From Acidimicrobiia bacterium (GTDB taxonomy: Bacteria; Actinomycetota; Acidimicrobiia; Spongiisociales; ZC4RG35), in the NCBI GenBank assembly GCA_025929005.1, contig JAICND010000086.1:1-6711 (forward strand): DNA of 6,711 nucleotides, in the 5' to 3' direction. Positions 1 through 6,038 of this stretch are shown here, piece by piece (positions within the stretch are counted from its first letter, which is position 1; the number at the start of each line of letters is the position of its first letter). The translations under genes and the position numbers were made by a program. The notes under the pieces are model-generated. The model made no database searches, had not been told where the DNA came from, and was given only the letters and a program-made list of their open reading frames with translations.

Positions 1-3
1 CTA

Positions 4-39
4 GAGCCTAGAAAAGGGAGCCCAGGGCGATTTAGGCTC
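4..39 (-). terminator. Possible weak hairpin at the end of deoD
   Basis: GAGCCTA (4-10) and TAGGCTC (33-39) are perfect inverted copies, overlapping the deoD stop codon with a 22-nt loop. A competing fold read on the minus strand pairs GAGCC (39-35) with GGCTC (22-18) and is followed by CCTTTTC, which resembles a short intrinsic terminator. The stems are short and the U-run is only four bases, so this may be coincidence. Confidence 0.22.
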
Positions 40-754
40 GGGTCTGGTCGAGGAGCAGTGCCTCCAGGGCCACCCGCACCATGTCGTTGAAGGTGCTTTC
101 TCGTTCCTCCGACGTGGTGGCTTCGCCCGTCCGGATGTGGTCACTGACAGTCACGATGGTGAGGGCGCGGGCCTGTTTTTCTGCCGCCACGCCGTATAAC
201 CCTGCCCCCTCCATCTCGACGGCAACCACATTCATGGAGTCGAGTACGTCCCAGACAGCCGGATTGGGGTTGTAAAAGAGGTCGGCCGAGTGGATGTTGC
301 CCACTACCACGGGCACTCCGAGGGTCCTGGCTGCATCAACGGCGGATCTGGCCAGCTCGAAGTCCGCCACCGCCGCAAAGTCCCAACCGTGGTAACGCAG
401 CCGGTTTACGTTGGAGTCTGTGCAGGCGCCGGTGGCCACGATTACGTCTCGCAGCTTCACCGAGGTCGATACTCCCCCACACGATCCGACCCTGATCAGG
501 CGCTGGCATCCGTACTCAGTGATTAGCTCGGTCGTGTAGATCGAGGCAGACGGGATGCCCATGCCTGTACCCATCGTCGATACCGGCATCCCCTTGTACG
601 TGCCGGTGAACCCAAACATGCTGCGGACGCCGGTGACCTGGCGGGCGTGGTCGAGGAAGGTCTCGGCGATGTACTTGGCGCGCAGCGGGTCGCCGGGCAA
701 GAGCACTGCCTCGGCGAAATCCCCGGGTTGGGCGGCTATGTGAGGTGTCGGCAT
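32..754 (-). CDS. deoD: Purine nucleoside phosphorylase, DeoD type
   Basis: This cytoplasmic enzyme splits purine (deoxy)ribonucleosides with phosphate into free base and (deoxy)ribose-1-phosphate, in purine salvage. The 240-residue protein is full length and aligns with Escherichia coli DeoD almost without gaps from MPTPHIAAQPGDFAE to the C terminus. Expected active-site residues are present: phosphate ligands G21, R25, R44, R88 and S91; ribose-binding E180 and E182 in VEMEGAG; and D205 (SDHIRTG) with R218, the acid and its helper that act on the base. These match hexameric high-molecular-mass PNPs rather than the trimeric PNP common in Actinobacteria. One local change is VEMEGAG where E. 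coli has VEMEAAG. The ATG at 754 is supported by AAGGG four bases upstream and by the conserved N terminus. It diverges from the 860 gene across a 105-bp gap and has no operon partner in view. Function is confident from family identity; exact purine preference is inferred. Confidence 0.96.
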   Translation of the reverse strand: MPTPHIAAQPGDFAEAVLLPGDPLRAKYIAETFLDHARQVTGVRSMFGFTGTYKGMPVSTMGTGMGIPSASIYTTELITEYGCQRLIRVGSCGGVSTSVKLRDVIVATGACTDSNVNRLRYHGWDFAAVADFELARSAVDAARTLGVPVVVGNIHSADLFYNPNPAVWDVLDSMNVVAVEMEGAGLYGVAAEKQARALTIVTVSDHIRTGEATTSEERESTFNDMVRVALEALLLDQTRA

Positions 755-804
755 GACACCCTTTTATCACGGATGACCGACGGGTGAAGCCCGGCAACAG
801 ACTC

Positions 805-833
805 TTGCTCCCATAGGGCGGCCGACCTATTCT
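805..833 (+). promoter_or_regulatory. Candidate sigma-70-like promoter for the 860 gene
   Basis: TTGCTC (805-810) and TATTCT (828-833) are separated by exactly 17 bp, a good -35/-10 arrangement. Transcription would start near 840, giving a leader of about 20 nt that just includes the ribosome binding site at 848-852. It lies in the 755-859 gap between deoD and the divergent gene. I see no clear matching promoter for deoD in that gap. This is a motif match only. Confidence 0.5.
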
Positions 834-859
834 TCACACCAAGAGTCAGGAGAGTCTCG

Positions 860-1168
860 ATGAGCGTGTTTCATGGCCAGTTGCAGAGAGGGACCGCCCC
901 TCCGGAGCGAGCCAGTATCCAATTCGACGATGGTCGTTGCCGTGTGTGGAACGAGCGTCGGCGCATTGGCTCCTGGGACGTTTCCGATGTCCACACCGAG
1001 CGAACCGGAGTTGCTCGTTTCCAGGTCTCGATCGGTGAAATCGAGTTCTACTTCACTCCCGACGATCCACCCGGTTTCTCAGACGAGGCCGGAGCCATGG
1101 TCGACCTCACCACCAAGACAGGCAGGTTCGGTCTGGCAGACCGGATTCGGCAGGCCACAGCCGACTAA
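860..1168 (+). CDS. Conserved-looking small protein of unknown function
   Basis: I do not recognise this 102-residue protein. It is predicted soluble, with no signal peptide or membrane segment. After a polar N terminus (1-20) comes a run of alternating hydrophobic and polar residues suggesting several beta strands (roughly 20-66, including GRCRVWNERRRIGSWDVSDV and the aromatic segment IEFYFTP). A C-terminal helix follows (about 86-101, ending LADRIRQATAD). A small beta-barrel capped by a C-terminal helix, as in PH-like domains, would fit, but that is inference from pattern alone. It is very likely translated: AGGAG (848-852) sits seven bases before the ATG and a candidate promoter lies just upstream. 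It diverges from deoD and converges on the LLM oxidoreductase, with 27 bp between their stops, so neither neighbour shares its transcript or reveals its job. Confidence 0.8.
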   Translation: MSVFHGQLQRGTAPPERASIQFDDGRCRVWNERRRIGSWDVSDVHTERTGVARFQVSIGEIEFYFTPDDPPGFSDEAGAMVDLTTKTGRFGLADRIRQATAD

Positions 1169-1195
1169 GTCTGTTAACCCACCGCCGACAGTCGA

Positions 1196-2218
1196 TCAGA
1201 GCACCAGCTCTGCCAAAGCTCTGAGGGTCGGCAAATCGAGGCTTCCGATGGCTAACCCTGATACACCCGCGTCCTTCCAGGCCTCCAGGCGGTCTTTGAC
1301 CCTCTCGACAGGCCCGACCAATGCCACTTCGTCGACCATCCGGTCGGTAACGGCTCCAACGGCTTCCACCTTGCTGCCGGCCAGATAGAGGTCCTGGATC
1401 CGGCTGGCCTCCTCCTCAAACCCGTAGCGGATAGCCAGCTCGTTGTAGAAGTTGCGGCCGCGGGCGCCCATTCCGCCAATGTAAAGCGCCAGCATCGGTC
1501 TCATCAGATCGCGTCCGGCAGCCATGTCGTCAGTGATCAAGGCCTGCACGGATGGCACCACGTCGAGTGCTCTGCCGAGGTGGCGGCGGCTCAGACCCTC
1601 GGCGAGAGCGGCACCAAACACCGACGAGGCTTTTTCTGGTGAATAGAAAACCGGAAGCCAGCCATCGGCGATTTCCGCCGTCAGGGTGACGTTGCGAGGG
1701 CCGATGGCCGCCAGGTAAATCGGGATATCCGCACGAGGCTGCCCGATCATCTTCAGGGGCTTGCCGAGACCGGTGGAGTCCGCCCCCAGATACGGGATCT
1801 GATAATGGGAGCCCTCATGTTTGAGGGGCGCTTCCCTGGCCAGGATGACCCGCACGATGTCGACGTATTCCCGGGTGCGTCGCAAGGGCTGGCCGTACGG
1901 CACCCCATGCCAGCCCTCCACGACCTGGGGCCCACTGACACCCAGACCGAGCAGGAATCGCCCGTCCGAGAGCTCGTCGAGTGTGGCGGCGGTCATGGCC
2001 GTCATGGCCGGTGTCCGGGCTGGTATCTGCATGATGCCGCTCCCAAGCAGCATGCTGGTGGTGGATGCTCCGATCCACGACAGAACGCTCACCACATCGG
2101 ACCCGTAGGCTTCGGCCACCCATACTGCCCTATATCCCAAACGTTCGGCCTCGAGGATCAACTCGGGGGCCCGGGCGGCTCCGACTCCGAAATACCCAAG
2201 GTTCAGATCAAGATGCAA
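1196..2218 (-). CDS. LLM-class F420-dependent oxidoreductase, Rv3520c-like
   Basis: This is a 340-residue luciferase-like monooxygenase (LLM) TIM-barrel protein, complete for the family. Recognisable blocks are the N-terminal strand LDLNLGYFG (residues 3-11), VWVAEAYGSD (32-41), the LDELSDGRFLLGLGVSG loop (80-96), YGQPLRRTREYVDIVR (108-123), GLGKPLKMI (150-158), the ADIPIYLAAIGPRNV segment (163-177) and AEIADGWLP (181-189). This order resembles the actinobacterial F420 family typified by Mycobacterium tuberculosis Rv3520c, as I recall it. Such enzymes move hydride between coenzyme F420 and an organic substrate; the substrate here is unknown. The start is TTG at 2218. It is supported by GGTGA three bases upstream, complementary to the extreme 3' end of 16S rRNA, and by the family N terminus beginning directly at this point. 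Only 17 bp separate it from the divergent PPOX gene. FMN instead of F420 cannot be excluded from sequence alone. Confidence 0.9.
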   Translation of the reverse strand: MHLDLNLGYFGVGAARAPELILEAERLGYRAVWVAEAYGSDVVSVLSWIGASTTSMLLGSGIMQIPARTPAMTAMTAATLDELSDGRFLLGLGVSGPQVVEGWHGVPYGQPLRRTREYVDIVRVILAREAPLKHEGSHYQIPYLGADSTGLGKPLKMIGQPRADIPIYLAAIGPRNVTLTAEIADGWLPVFYSPEKASSVFGAALAEGLSRRHLGRALDVVPSVQALITDDMAAGRDLMRPMLALYIGGMGARGRNFYNELAIRYGFEEEASRIQDLYLAGSKVEAVGAVTDRMVDEVALVGPVERVKDRLEAWKDAGVSGLAIGSLDLPTLRALAELVL

Positions 2219-2235
2219 GGTTCACCGTCTTTGCC

Positions 2236-2643
2236 ATGAAAGCAGCCGAGGCCTATCGACTAATTGCGACGGTGCCGGTAGCGACACTGGCCACACTGCG
2301 GCCCGACGGATCCCCACATCTGGTGCCGATCGTCTTCGCCGTCTTCGGCGAAAGAATCATCACCGCGATCGATGGCAAGCCCAAGCAGCCCGTGACACCG
2401 GGACGGCTGCTCAACATTGGTGCAGACCCACGGGTCAGCATTCTCGTCCACTATTACGACGACGACTGGTCACGGCTCTGGTGGGTTCGCATCGACGGGA
2501 ACGCCCGGGTACTCGATGAAGGCGACGAGTACTCTCAGGGTCTGACCACGCTCCGTAAGCGTTACTCGCAATATGAGTCAACGCCTCTGCCGGGGCCGGT
2601 CATAGTTGTCGATCCGACCGCGGTCATCGGCTGGAGCGCCTAG
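2236..2643 (+). CDS. PPOX-class F420-dependent split-barrel protein, Rv0121-like
   Basis: This 135-residue protein has the flavin/F420-binding split beta-barrel fold of the pyridoxamine-5'-phosphate-oxidase-like superfamily. Diagnostic parts are VATLATLRPDGSPHLVPIVF (15-34), the KPK cofactor-loop motif (48-50), RLLNIGADPRVSILVHYYDD (57-76), DWSRLWWVRIDGNARV (77-92) and the RYSQY segment (109-113). The DWSRLWWVR block is typical of the group around M. tuberculosis Rv0121c. These proteins bind F420 and probably carry out reductions; the substrate is unknown. I chose ATG 2236 because the family N terminus begins here. The frame stays open upstream to 2065, but that stretch lies antisense to the LLM gene and has no family features. 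No good Shine-Dalgarno is visible (only AAGG, 15 bases away). The promoter must lie inside the LLM coding sequence. Its stop overlaps that of the convergent cyclo-ligase gene. Confidence 0.9.
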   Translation: MKAAEAYRLIATVPVATLATLRPDGSPHLVPIVFAVFGERIITAIDGKPKQPVTPGRLLNIGADPRVSILVHYYDDDWSRLWWVRIDGNARVLDEGDEYSQGLTTLRKRYSQYESTPLPGPVIVVDPTAVIGWSA

Positions 2644-3185
2644 AACGACGAGACCTCCGTGAAGCCCTGTTCGGTTATCAGGGCGTCCACCCGGATGTCG
2701 TCGTTATCGACCGGTATCTGCGGAACCACGCGACGATCAAGGGTCACGCCGATCAAATATGGACGGGGACGCATCGATCCAAGCAGCCGGTCGTAGTAAC
2801 CCTTGCCGTGGCCGAGCCGGCCACCCCGTCGATCGAAGAGGACTCCAGGTACCAGCACAGCTTCCACGGTGCGGGGTGACACCTCGGGCGCGTCCGGAGC
2901 GGGTTGCCGGTATCCGAGAGGATGGACCTCGAGCTCACCGGCGAGGTCGTGAATGGTCAGGTCGCCGGTCCTGGGGGTGCGGGTAATGAGAAACCTGATC
3001 CCTGGACGGTCGTGAAGATCCTGAAGATTGACTTCGCCTGGCATAGCGAGAAACGTCAACACTGTCGACCACTCGTTGCGCTCGACCACGTCGGCGGCGG
3101 TGGAGGCGATCCTCAGCGACTCCTCCTCCGATGCAGGCTGTAATCCCGAGGCCCACTGGCGCAGGACAGATTTCTCAGAATCCAT
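2640..3185 (-). CDS. 5-formyltetrahydrofolate cyclo-ligase (5,10-methenyl-THF synthetase)
   Basis: The enzyme uses ATP to convert 5-formyl-THF to 5,10-methenyl-THF, returning a storage or dead-end folate to one-carbon metabolism in the cytoplasm. From the ATG at 3185 it has 181 residues, normal for the family. Visible hallmarks are an N-terminal helix with the basic KSVLRQ motif, a central AMPGEVNL segment (substrate pocket region), VLVPGVLFDRRGGRLGHGKG followed by YYDRLL (the glycine-rich ATP/substrate loop), and the C-terminal IPVDNDDIRVDALITEQG, matching the usual Pro...Asp-x-x-hydrophobic-Asp...Thr-Glu ending. A GTG at 3212 would add nine residues (beginning MTSSRYLGP). I prefer 3185 because the family's first helix starts right after it and because TACCTT (TANNNT) ends six bases upstream, as in leaderless transcripts. 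It diverges from the acyltransferase gene and overlaps the PPOX gene end by three bases. Confidence 0.93.
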   Translation of the reverse strand: MDSEKSVLRQWASGLQPASEEESLRIASTAADVVERNEWSTVLTFLAMPGEVNLQDLHDRPGIRFLITRTPRTGDLTIHDLAGELEVHPLGYRQPAPDAPEVSPRTVEAVLVPGVLFDRRGGRLGHGKGYYDRLLGSMRPRPYLIGVTLDRRVVPQIPVDNDDIRVDALITEQGFTEVSSF

Positions 3186-3191
3186 CGGTCC

Positions 3192-3197
3192 AAGGTA
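3192..3197 (-). promoter_or_regulatory. Candidate -10 element for a leaderless cyclo-ligase mRNA
   Basis: Read on the minus strand, TACCTT matches the actinobacterial -10 pattern TANNNT and is followed by six bases and then the ATG at 3185. That spacing would place the transcription start on or next to the start codon. No convincing -35 is visible, and neither candidate start codon has a Shine-Dalgarno sequence. This is inference from motif and spacing. Confidence 0.35.
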
Positions 3198-3241
3198 GCG
3201 GCTGGAGGTCACGGCTAAGGTCCGCTGCCCGATGAGTCAAC

Positions 3242-4024
3242 ATGTCCAAGCGTGATCTCCTCCGCAACGTGCTGGCGCCATTCCGAACTCTGTTGACTCT
3301 CGTCGTAGGGGTAACACTCACGCTGATCGCAGCTCCGATCGTCATCGTCATCGCCAAGGTCTCACCAACCAGTCCGTGGATCGAGCGGATTGCGCACGTG
3401 TGGAGCAGGGCCTGGCTGCTGGCGGCCGGCTCTCCCATCGAGATACGGGGGGGCGAGAATATCGACCTCACTCGATCCCATGTCGTCGTTGCCAACCATC
3501 TCTCCAACCTCGACGTTATGGCCTCGTTCCTGGCTGTTCCACTTCCGATCCGGTTTCTGGCAAAAAAGGAACTCTTCTCGGTTCCAATTCTCGCGCCCGC
3601 CATGCGAGCGATCGGGATCGTCGAAGTCGACCGGGCGGCGCGTGCGGCCGTCCATGAAAAGGTCAACCAGCAAGCAAAACAACTCGTCGATAGCGGGCGA
3701 TCCCTCATCATCTATCCCGAGGGCACCCGCAGCCGCGACGGCAAACTCAAGGCGTTTAAGAAGGGCGCCTTCACAATGGCGATCGCGGGTCAGATACCCG
3801 TGTTGCCGGTGACCATCCACGGGACTTTCCAGGCCTGGCCTCCCGGACGGTCCTTGGTAAAGGGGGGCAAGATCACGGTGGTGGTCGACCCTCCTATTCC
3901 CACAGAAGGGATGACCAAGGAAGACACGGGTCGCCTGGCGGAGGAAGCACGCATGGTTATCGCCAGGCGTCTCGCCGCCCTCGATTTGGAGAGCAACGAT
4001 CAGGACCCTCGCCCAGGTGATTAG
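3242..4024 (+). CDS. 1-acyl-sn-glycerol-3-phosphate acyltransferase (PlsC family)
   Basis: This membrane-associated enzyme probably transfers an acyl chain to the sn-2 position of lysophosphatidic acid, giving phosphatidic acid for phospholipid synthesis. The 260-residue protein has the four family blocks. Block I is NHLSNLD (85-91, catalytic H86 with D91 in the HX4D motif). Block II lies in RFLAKKELFSVPILAPAMRA (104-123), followed by IGIVEVDR. Block III is YPEGTRSRDG (158-167, EGTR binding the glycerol phosphate), followed by FKKGAF. Block IV is VLPVTIHG (187-194). A hydrophobic N-terminal helix (about 17-39) should anchor it to the inner face of the membrane. ATG 3242 lacks a Shine-Dalgarno; TAAGGT (3216-3221) is a possible -10. 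It ends at an intrinsic terminator. Actinobacteria carry several PlsC paralogues, some acting in glycolipid or other acyl transfer, so the family is certain but the exact acceptor is not. Confidence 0.93.
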   Translation: MSKRDLLRNVLAPFRTLLTLVVGVTLTLIAAPIVIVIAKVSPTSPWIERIAHVWSRAWLLAAGSPIEIRGGENIDLTRSHVVVANHLSNLDVMASFLAVPLPIRFLAKKELFSVPILAPAMRAIGIVEVDRAARAAVHEKVNQQAKQLVDSGRSLIIYPEGTRSRDGKLKAFKKGAFTMAIAGQIPVLPVTIHGTFQAWPPGRSLVKGGKITVVVDPPIPTEGMTKEDTGRLAEEARMVIARRLAALDLESNDQDPRPGD

Positions 4025-4046
4025 GCCTTTCGTATCACCGACTCAA

Positions 4047-4073
4047 GGGGTGCTGGACACCCCGGTGGTTTTT
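4047..4073 (+). terminator. Intrinsic terminator after the plsC-family gene
   Basis: GGGGTG (4047-4052) and CACCCC (4058-4063) form a perfect six-pair, five-of-six GC stem with the five-base loop CTGGA. After GGTGG comes TTTTT (4069-4073). The U-run begins five bases beyond the stem, a little late, but the overall shape is that of a Rho-independent terminator. It lies 22 bp past the acyltransferase stop and argues that the next gene has its own promoter. Confidence 0.6.
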
Positions 4074-4081
4074 GGTAGGCT
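4054..4081 (+). promoter_or_regulatory. Candidate promoter for the LPLTG protein gene, inside the terminator
   Basis: TGGACA (4054-4059, five of six matches to TTGACA) and TAGGCT (4076-4081, fits TANNNT) are 16 bp apart. The -10 ends seven bases before ATG 4089, so transcription would begin at the start codon and give a leaderless mRNA; this agrees with the lack of a ribosome binding site. The -35 covers the loop and descending arm of the terminator hairpin. This is motif-based inference. Confidence 0.42.
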
Positions 4082-4088
4082 CCTCGTG

Positions 4089-4529
4089 ATGGCGGGAGAA
4101 ATGGGCACCGATCTGACTAGGCGCGACGCATTGCGTCACGGAACACTCCTCGGCGCAGGAGCGGTATGGGCAGTTCCAGCAGTTCGGAGCCTGACGATGT
4201 CGTCAACCTTCGCTGCCGCAACCAGTCCGGTCGTCATCGGTGAAGAGGTCGATGCCACCACGACGACGGCTAGCGAGACCCCCACCACCGCGGGCGCGAC
4301 TAGTACAACGGTCGAGACCGAAGTGAAAGGCATCGTCGTCACCCAACCCCCTGGCAGCGACCCCCAAGGTCCCGGCATCCCGGTGGTTTCGGGAGACAAT
4401 CTTCCTCTCACCGGCCTCGAGGCCCGCGAGGCGGCGTTGCTGGGAACGGGGCTACTGGCCGTGGGTGCGGCGTTGGTGCAGGCGACCAAGAAGGATCGCG
4501 CTGCCGCCGACGCACCAAAGTCTGAGTAA
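4089..4529 (+). CDS. Small Tat-signal, LPLTG cell-wall-anchored protein
   Basis: This is a 146-residue exported protein of unknown function. The N terminus carries a twin-arginine-like signal: TRRDALR (10-16), a moderately hydrophobic stretch (about 18-33) and a probable signal-peptidase site near STFAAA (39-44). Residues 57-76 are Thr-rich and wall-spanning in character, then comes a Pro/Gly segment (87-98). The C terminus is a sortase signal: LPLTG (105-109), a hydrophobic helix (about 115-132, ALLGTGLLAVGAALV) and the basic KKDR followed by a polar tail. After both signals are removed only about 60 residues remain and no enzymatic domain is visible, so it may be a wall-linked spacer or structural peptide. 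I chose ATG 4089 because it follows the upstream terminator and candidate promoter. A GTG at 4017 would overlap the acyltransferase gene and give an overlong signal n-region; ATG 4101 is also possible. No sortase gene is in the window. It converges on imuB with six bases between the stops. Confidence 0.78.
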   Translation: MAGEMGTDLTRRDALRHGTLLGAGAVWAVPAVRSLTMSSTFAAATSPVVIGEEVDATTTTASETPTTAGATSTTVETEVKGIVVTQPPGSDPQGPGIPVVSGDNLPLTGLEAREAALLGTGLLAVGAALVQATKKDRAAADAPKSE

Positions 4530-4535
4530 ACGCCA

Positions 4536-6038
4536 CTAGTCGTAGATCCCAACCAGGTATGCCCTGGTGTCGCGTACGACCACCAGAAAAGCTCCGGCCG
4601 AAGTCACCAGCTGATAGCGATCGGCTGCCTGTTCCCCCTTCCACCAGCGCCCGCTTAGTCGCCAGGGTCCCGACCAGTTGAGCACTGGTTCCCAGCGGCT
4701 CCCCAATCGCACTCGCGTGGGCATGCCGGCATCCCATTCCACTTCGAGTTGGTGAGAATCGGGCACCAGGGCCGGGCTGGGACCGGGAGTGCTTCCCGGC
4801 CAGGGGCTGTCTTCATCCCGTTCGGCGGCCGTCGCCTCCTCTCCCCAACGCCGCCAGAGCACCTGTTCACCGGGAAGCCGGCCACCCTGGGGGGCGGCCT
4901 GTAAAACCGCATCGGGCCCCAGAATGGTCTGGGCCCGGGCTAGGGCTCGCTCGGCCTCGGGACGGCCCGGGTCATAACCCTCCCAGGTTCCCCCTACGGT
5001 CTCGAGCAGTGCCAACTGGCGGCCGTCGCCTGAAAGATCGGCCGGGTCGAGCCGAAGCCGGATTAGCCCACCACTCACACCCCCTTGCTCCACCCACACC
5101 CGTAGCTGCCACCAGACTCGTTCGATCAGGCTGGCCTCGATGAACGGATCGGACGAGCGCCACACCCGGGTCCGGGTCGTCCCGTTGGAGGCTTCCGCCT
5201 GGATCTCCACTCGATGGGGGGCGATCCCTTCCCGTCGCAGACCGTTCATCAGACGCGTCGACAGGGCGCGAGCGGCAAAGGCAACCTGGTCCAGGGTCTC
5301 GAGGGGATCGTCGTAGTGCGCTTCGACAGCCAGCAACGGTGAGATTGGACGCGGGTGAGGAGGCCGGTCTTCCCCGCTGGCCAGACGATGGGCGGCCAGA
5401 CCCTCCGCCCCAAAACGAGAGGCAATGGCCTCCCGTGGCAACCCCGCCAGTGAACCGAGGGTGGTTACACCTAGCCAGCGAAAGGTGTCGATGAGCTCTT
5501 GGTGCTCGAGAGTCGCCACATCGAGGCTGGCGAGGAAACGGGAAGTGTCATCGATGATGCGAGGCTCGTCCACGGCGTCGATTGCTGCCCAGCGGGCAGC
5601 GAAGGGGCCATCGGCCAAACCGATCCTGGCGCCGGAGGCCAGATCAGCCAGTTCCTTGGCGACCTTTCTCACCAGGTCCTCTTCCCCACCGTGATATCGG
5701 ACGGCGCCCCCCACCGGAAGGAAAACCAATCCGGGTTCCACTATCTCGACATGTGGAATCAGGTTCTCCAACGCCTCGATCACCAACTCGAACTGACGAG
5801 ACTCGGCGCCAAGGTCACGTTGCAGTACCCGGGCAGTGGGACAGAGCGCTTCGGCTTCACGACGTCCCATACCGATGCGAATTCCCGCTTCCTGGGCGGA
5901 GAGATCGGCCGCCCGCACTACCTGGGCTTCGCCCCCCCGGCGTTGGGCTGGCCGCGGTTCGACCACCAGACAAGCCTCACCGGCCGTCTCGAATACCTGC
6001 AGCGGCCAATCGGGATACCAGACACAAAGCGTGCGCAT
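4536..6038 (-). CDS. imuB: ImuB, catalytically inactive Y-family polymerase homologue
   Basis: ImuB is the adaptor of the damage-induced mutasome: it links the sliding clamp, ImuA' and the error-prone polymerase DnaE2. The 500-residue protein has a Y-family core (about 1-340) with GIRIGMGRREAEALCP (52-67), a helix-hairpin-helix-like segment WLGVTTLGSLAGLPREAI (188-205) and a little-finger region (about 235-340). A gapless alignment of the first 17 residues with Pol IV puts Tyr8 at the first catalytic Asp. The Pol IV EPLSLDEAYLD region reads EPGLVFLPVGG (101-111), with Phe106 and Leu107 at the other two carboxylates, so it should not polymerise DNA. QLALL (341-345) corresponds to the clamp-binding QLPLW of mycobacterial ImuB, as I recall it. 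The C-terminal extension (about 380-500), with PWPGSTPGPSPALV, WSGPWRLSGRWW and the final YLVGIYD, is typical of actinobacterial members. ATG 6038 overlaps the imuA' stop and lacks a Shine-Dalgarno, so translation is probably coupled. Confidence 0.93.
   Translation of the reverse strand: MRTLCVWYPDWPLQVFETAGEACLVVEPRPAQRRGGEAQVVRAADLSAQEAGIRIGMGRREAEALCPTARVLQRDLGAESRQFELVIEALENLIPHVEIVEPGLVFLPVGGAVRYHGGEEDLVRKVAKELADLASGARIGLADGPFAARWAAIDAVDEPRIIDDTSRFLASLDVATLEHQELIDTFRWLGVTTLGSLAGLPREAIASRFGAEGLAAHRLASGEDRPPHPRPISPLLAVEAHYDDPLETLDQVAFAARALSTRLMNGLRREGIAPHRVEIQAEASNGTTRTRVWRSSDPFIEASLIERVWWQLRVWVEQGGVSGGLIRLRLDPADLSGDGRQLALLETVGGTWEGYDPGRPEAERALARAQTILGPDAVLQAAPQGGRLPGEQVLWRRWGEEATAAERDEDSPWPGSTPGPSPALVPDSHQLEVEWDAGMPTRVRLGSRWEPVLNWSGPWRLSGRWWKGEQAADRYQLVTSAGAFLVVVRDTRAYLVGIYD

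Noticed and set aside
781..793. Hairpin CGGG-TGAAG-CCCG upstream of deoD as a regulatory element
   Set aside because: A four-pair stem is too short to distinguish from chance in GC-rich DNA, and no riboswitch-like structure surrounds it.
1992..2009. Direct repeat GTCATGGCC twice in a row
   Set aside because: It encodes the repeated Ala-Met-Thr in the LLM barrel (AMTAMTA), is in frame and is probably ordinary coding sequence.
2065..2235. Upstream extension of the PPOX protein by 57 residues
   Set aside because: The extension is antisense to the conserved N-terminal part of the LLM gene, is Arg/Pro-rich with no family similarity, and the barrel fold starts naturally at 2236.
3186..3212. GTG 3212 as the cyclo-ligase start
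   Set aside because: Not excluded, but the nine added residues resemble no family sequence, and the better-placed -10 element points to ATG 3185.
4017..4088. GTG at 4017 as the start of the LPLTG protein (24 extra residues)
   Set aside because: It overlaps the acyltransferase stop, is followed by an intrinsic terminator, and would put 36 residues ahead of the signal's Arg pair. ATG 4089 follows a fitting -10.
4530..4535. Bidirectional terminator between the LPLTG gene and imuB
   Set aside because: Only six bases separate the stops and no hairpin can be found around them.
4536..6038. ImuB as an active DNA polymerase IV (DinB)
   Set aside because: The three catalytic carboxylates are replaced, and the long C-terminal extension and operon with ImuA' fit ImuB.
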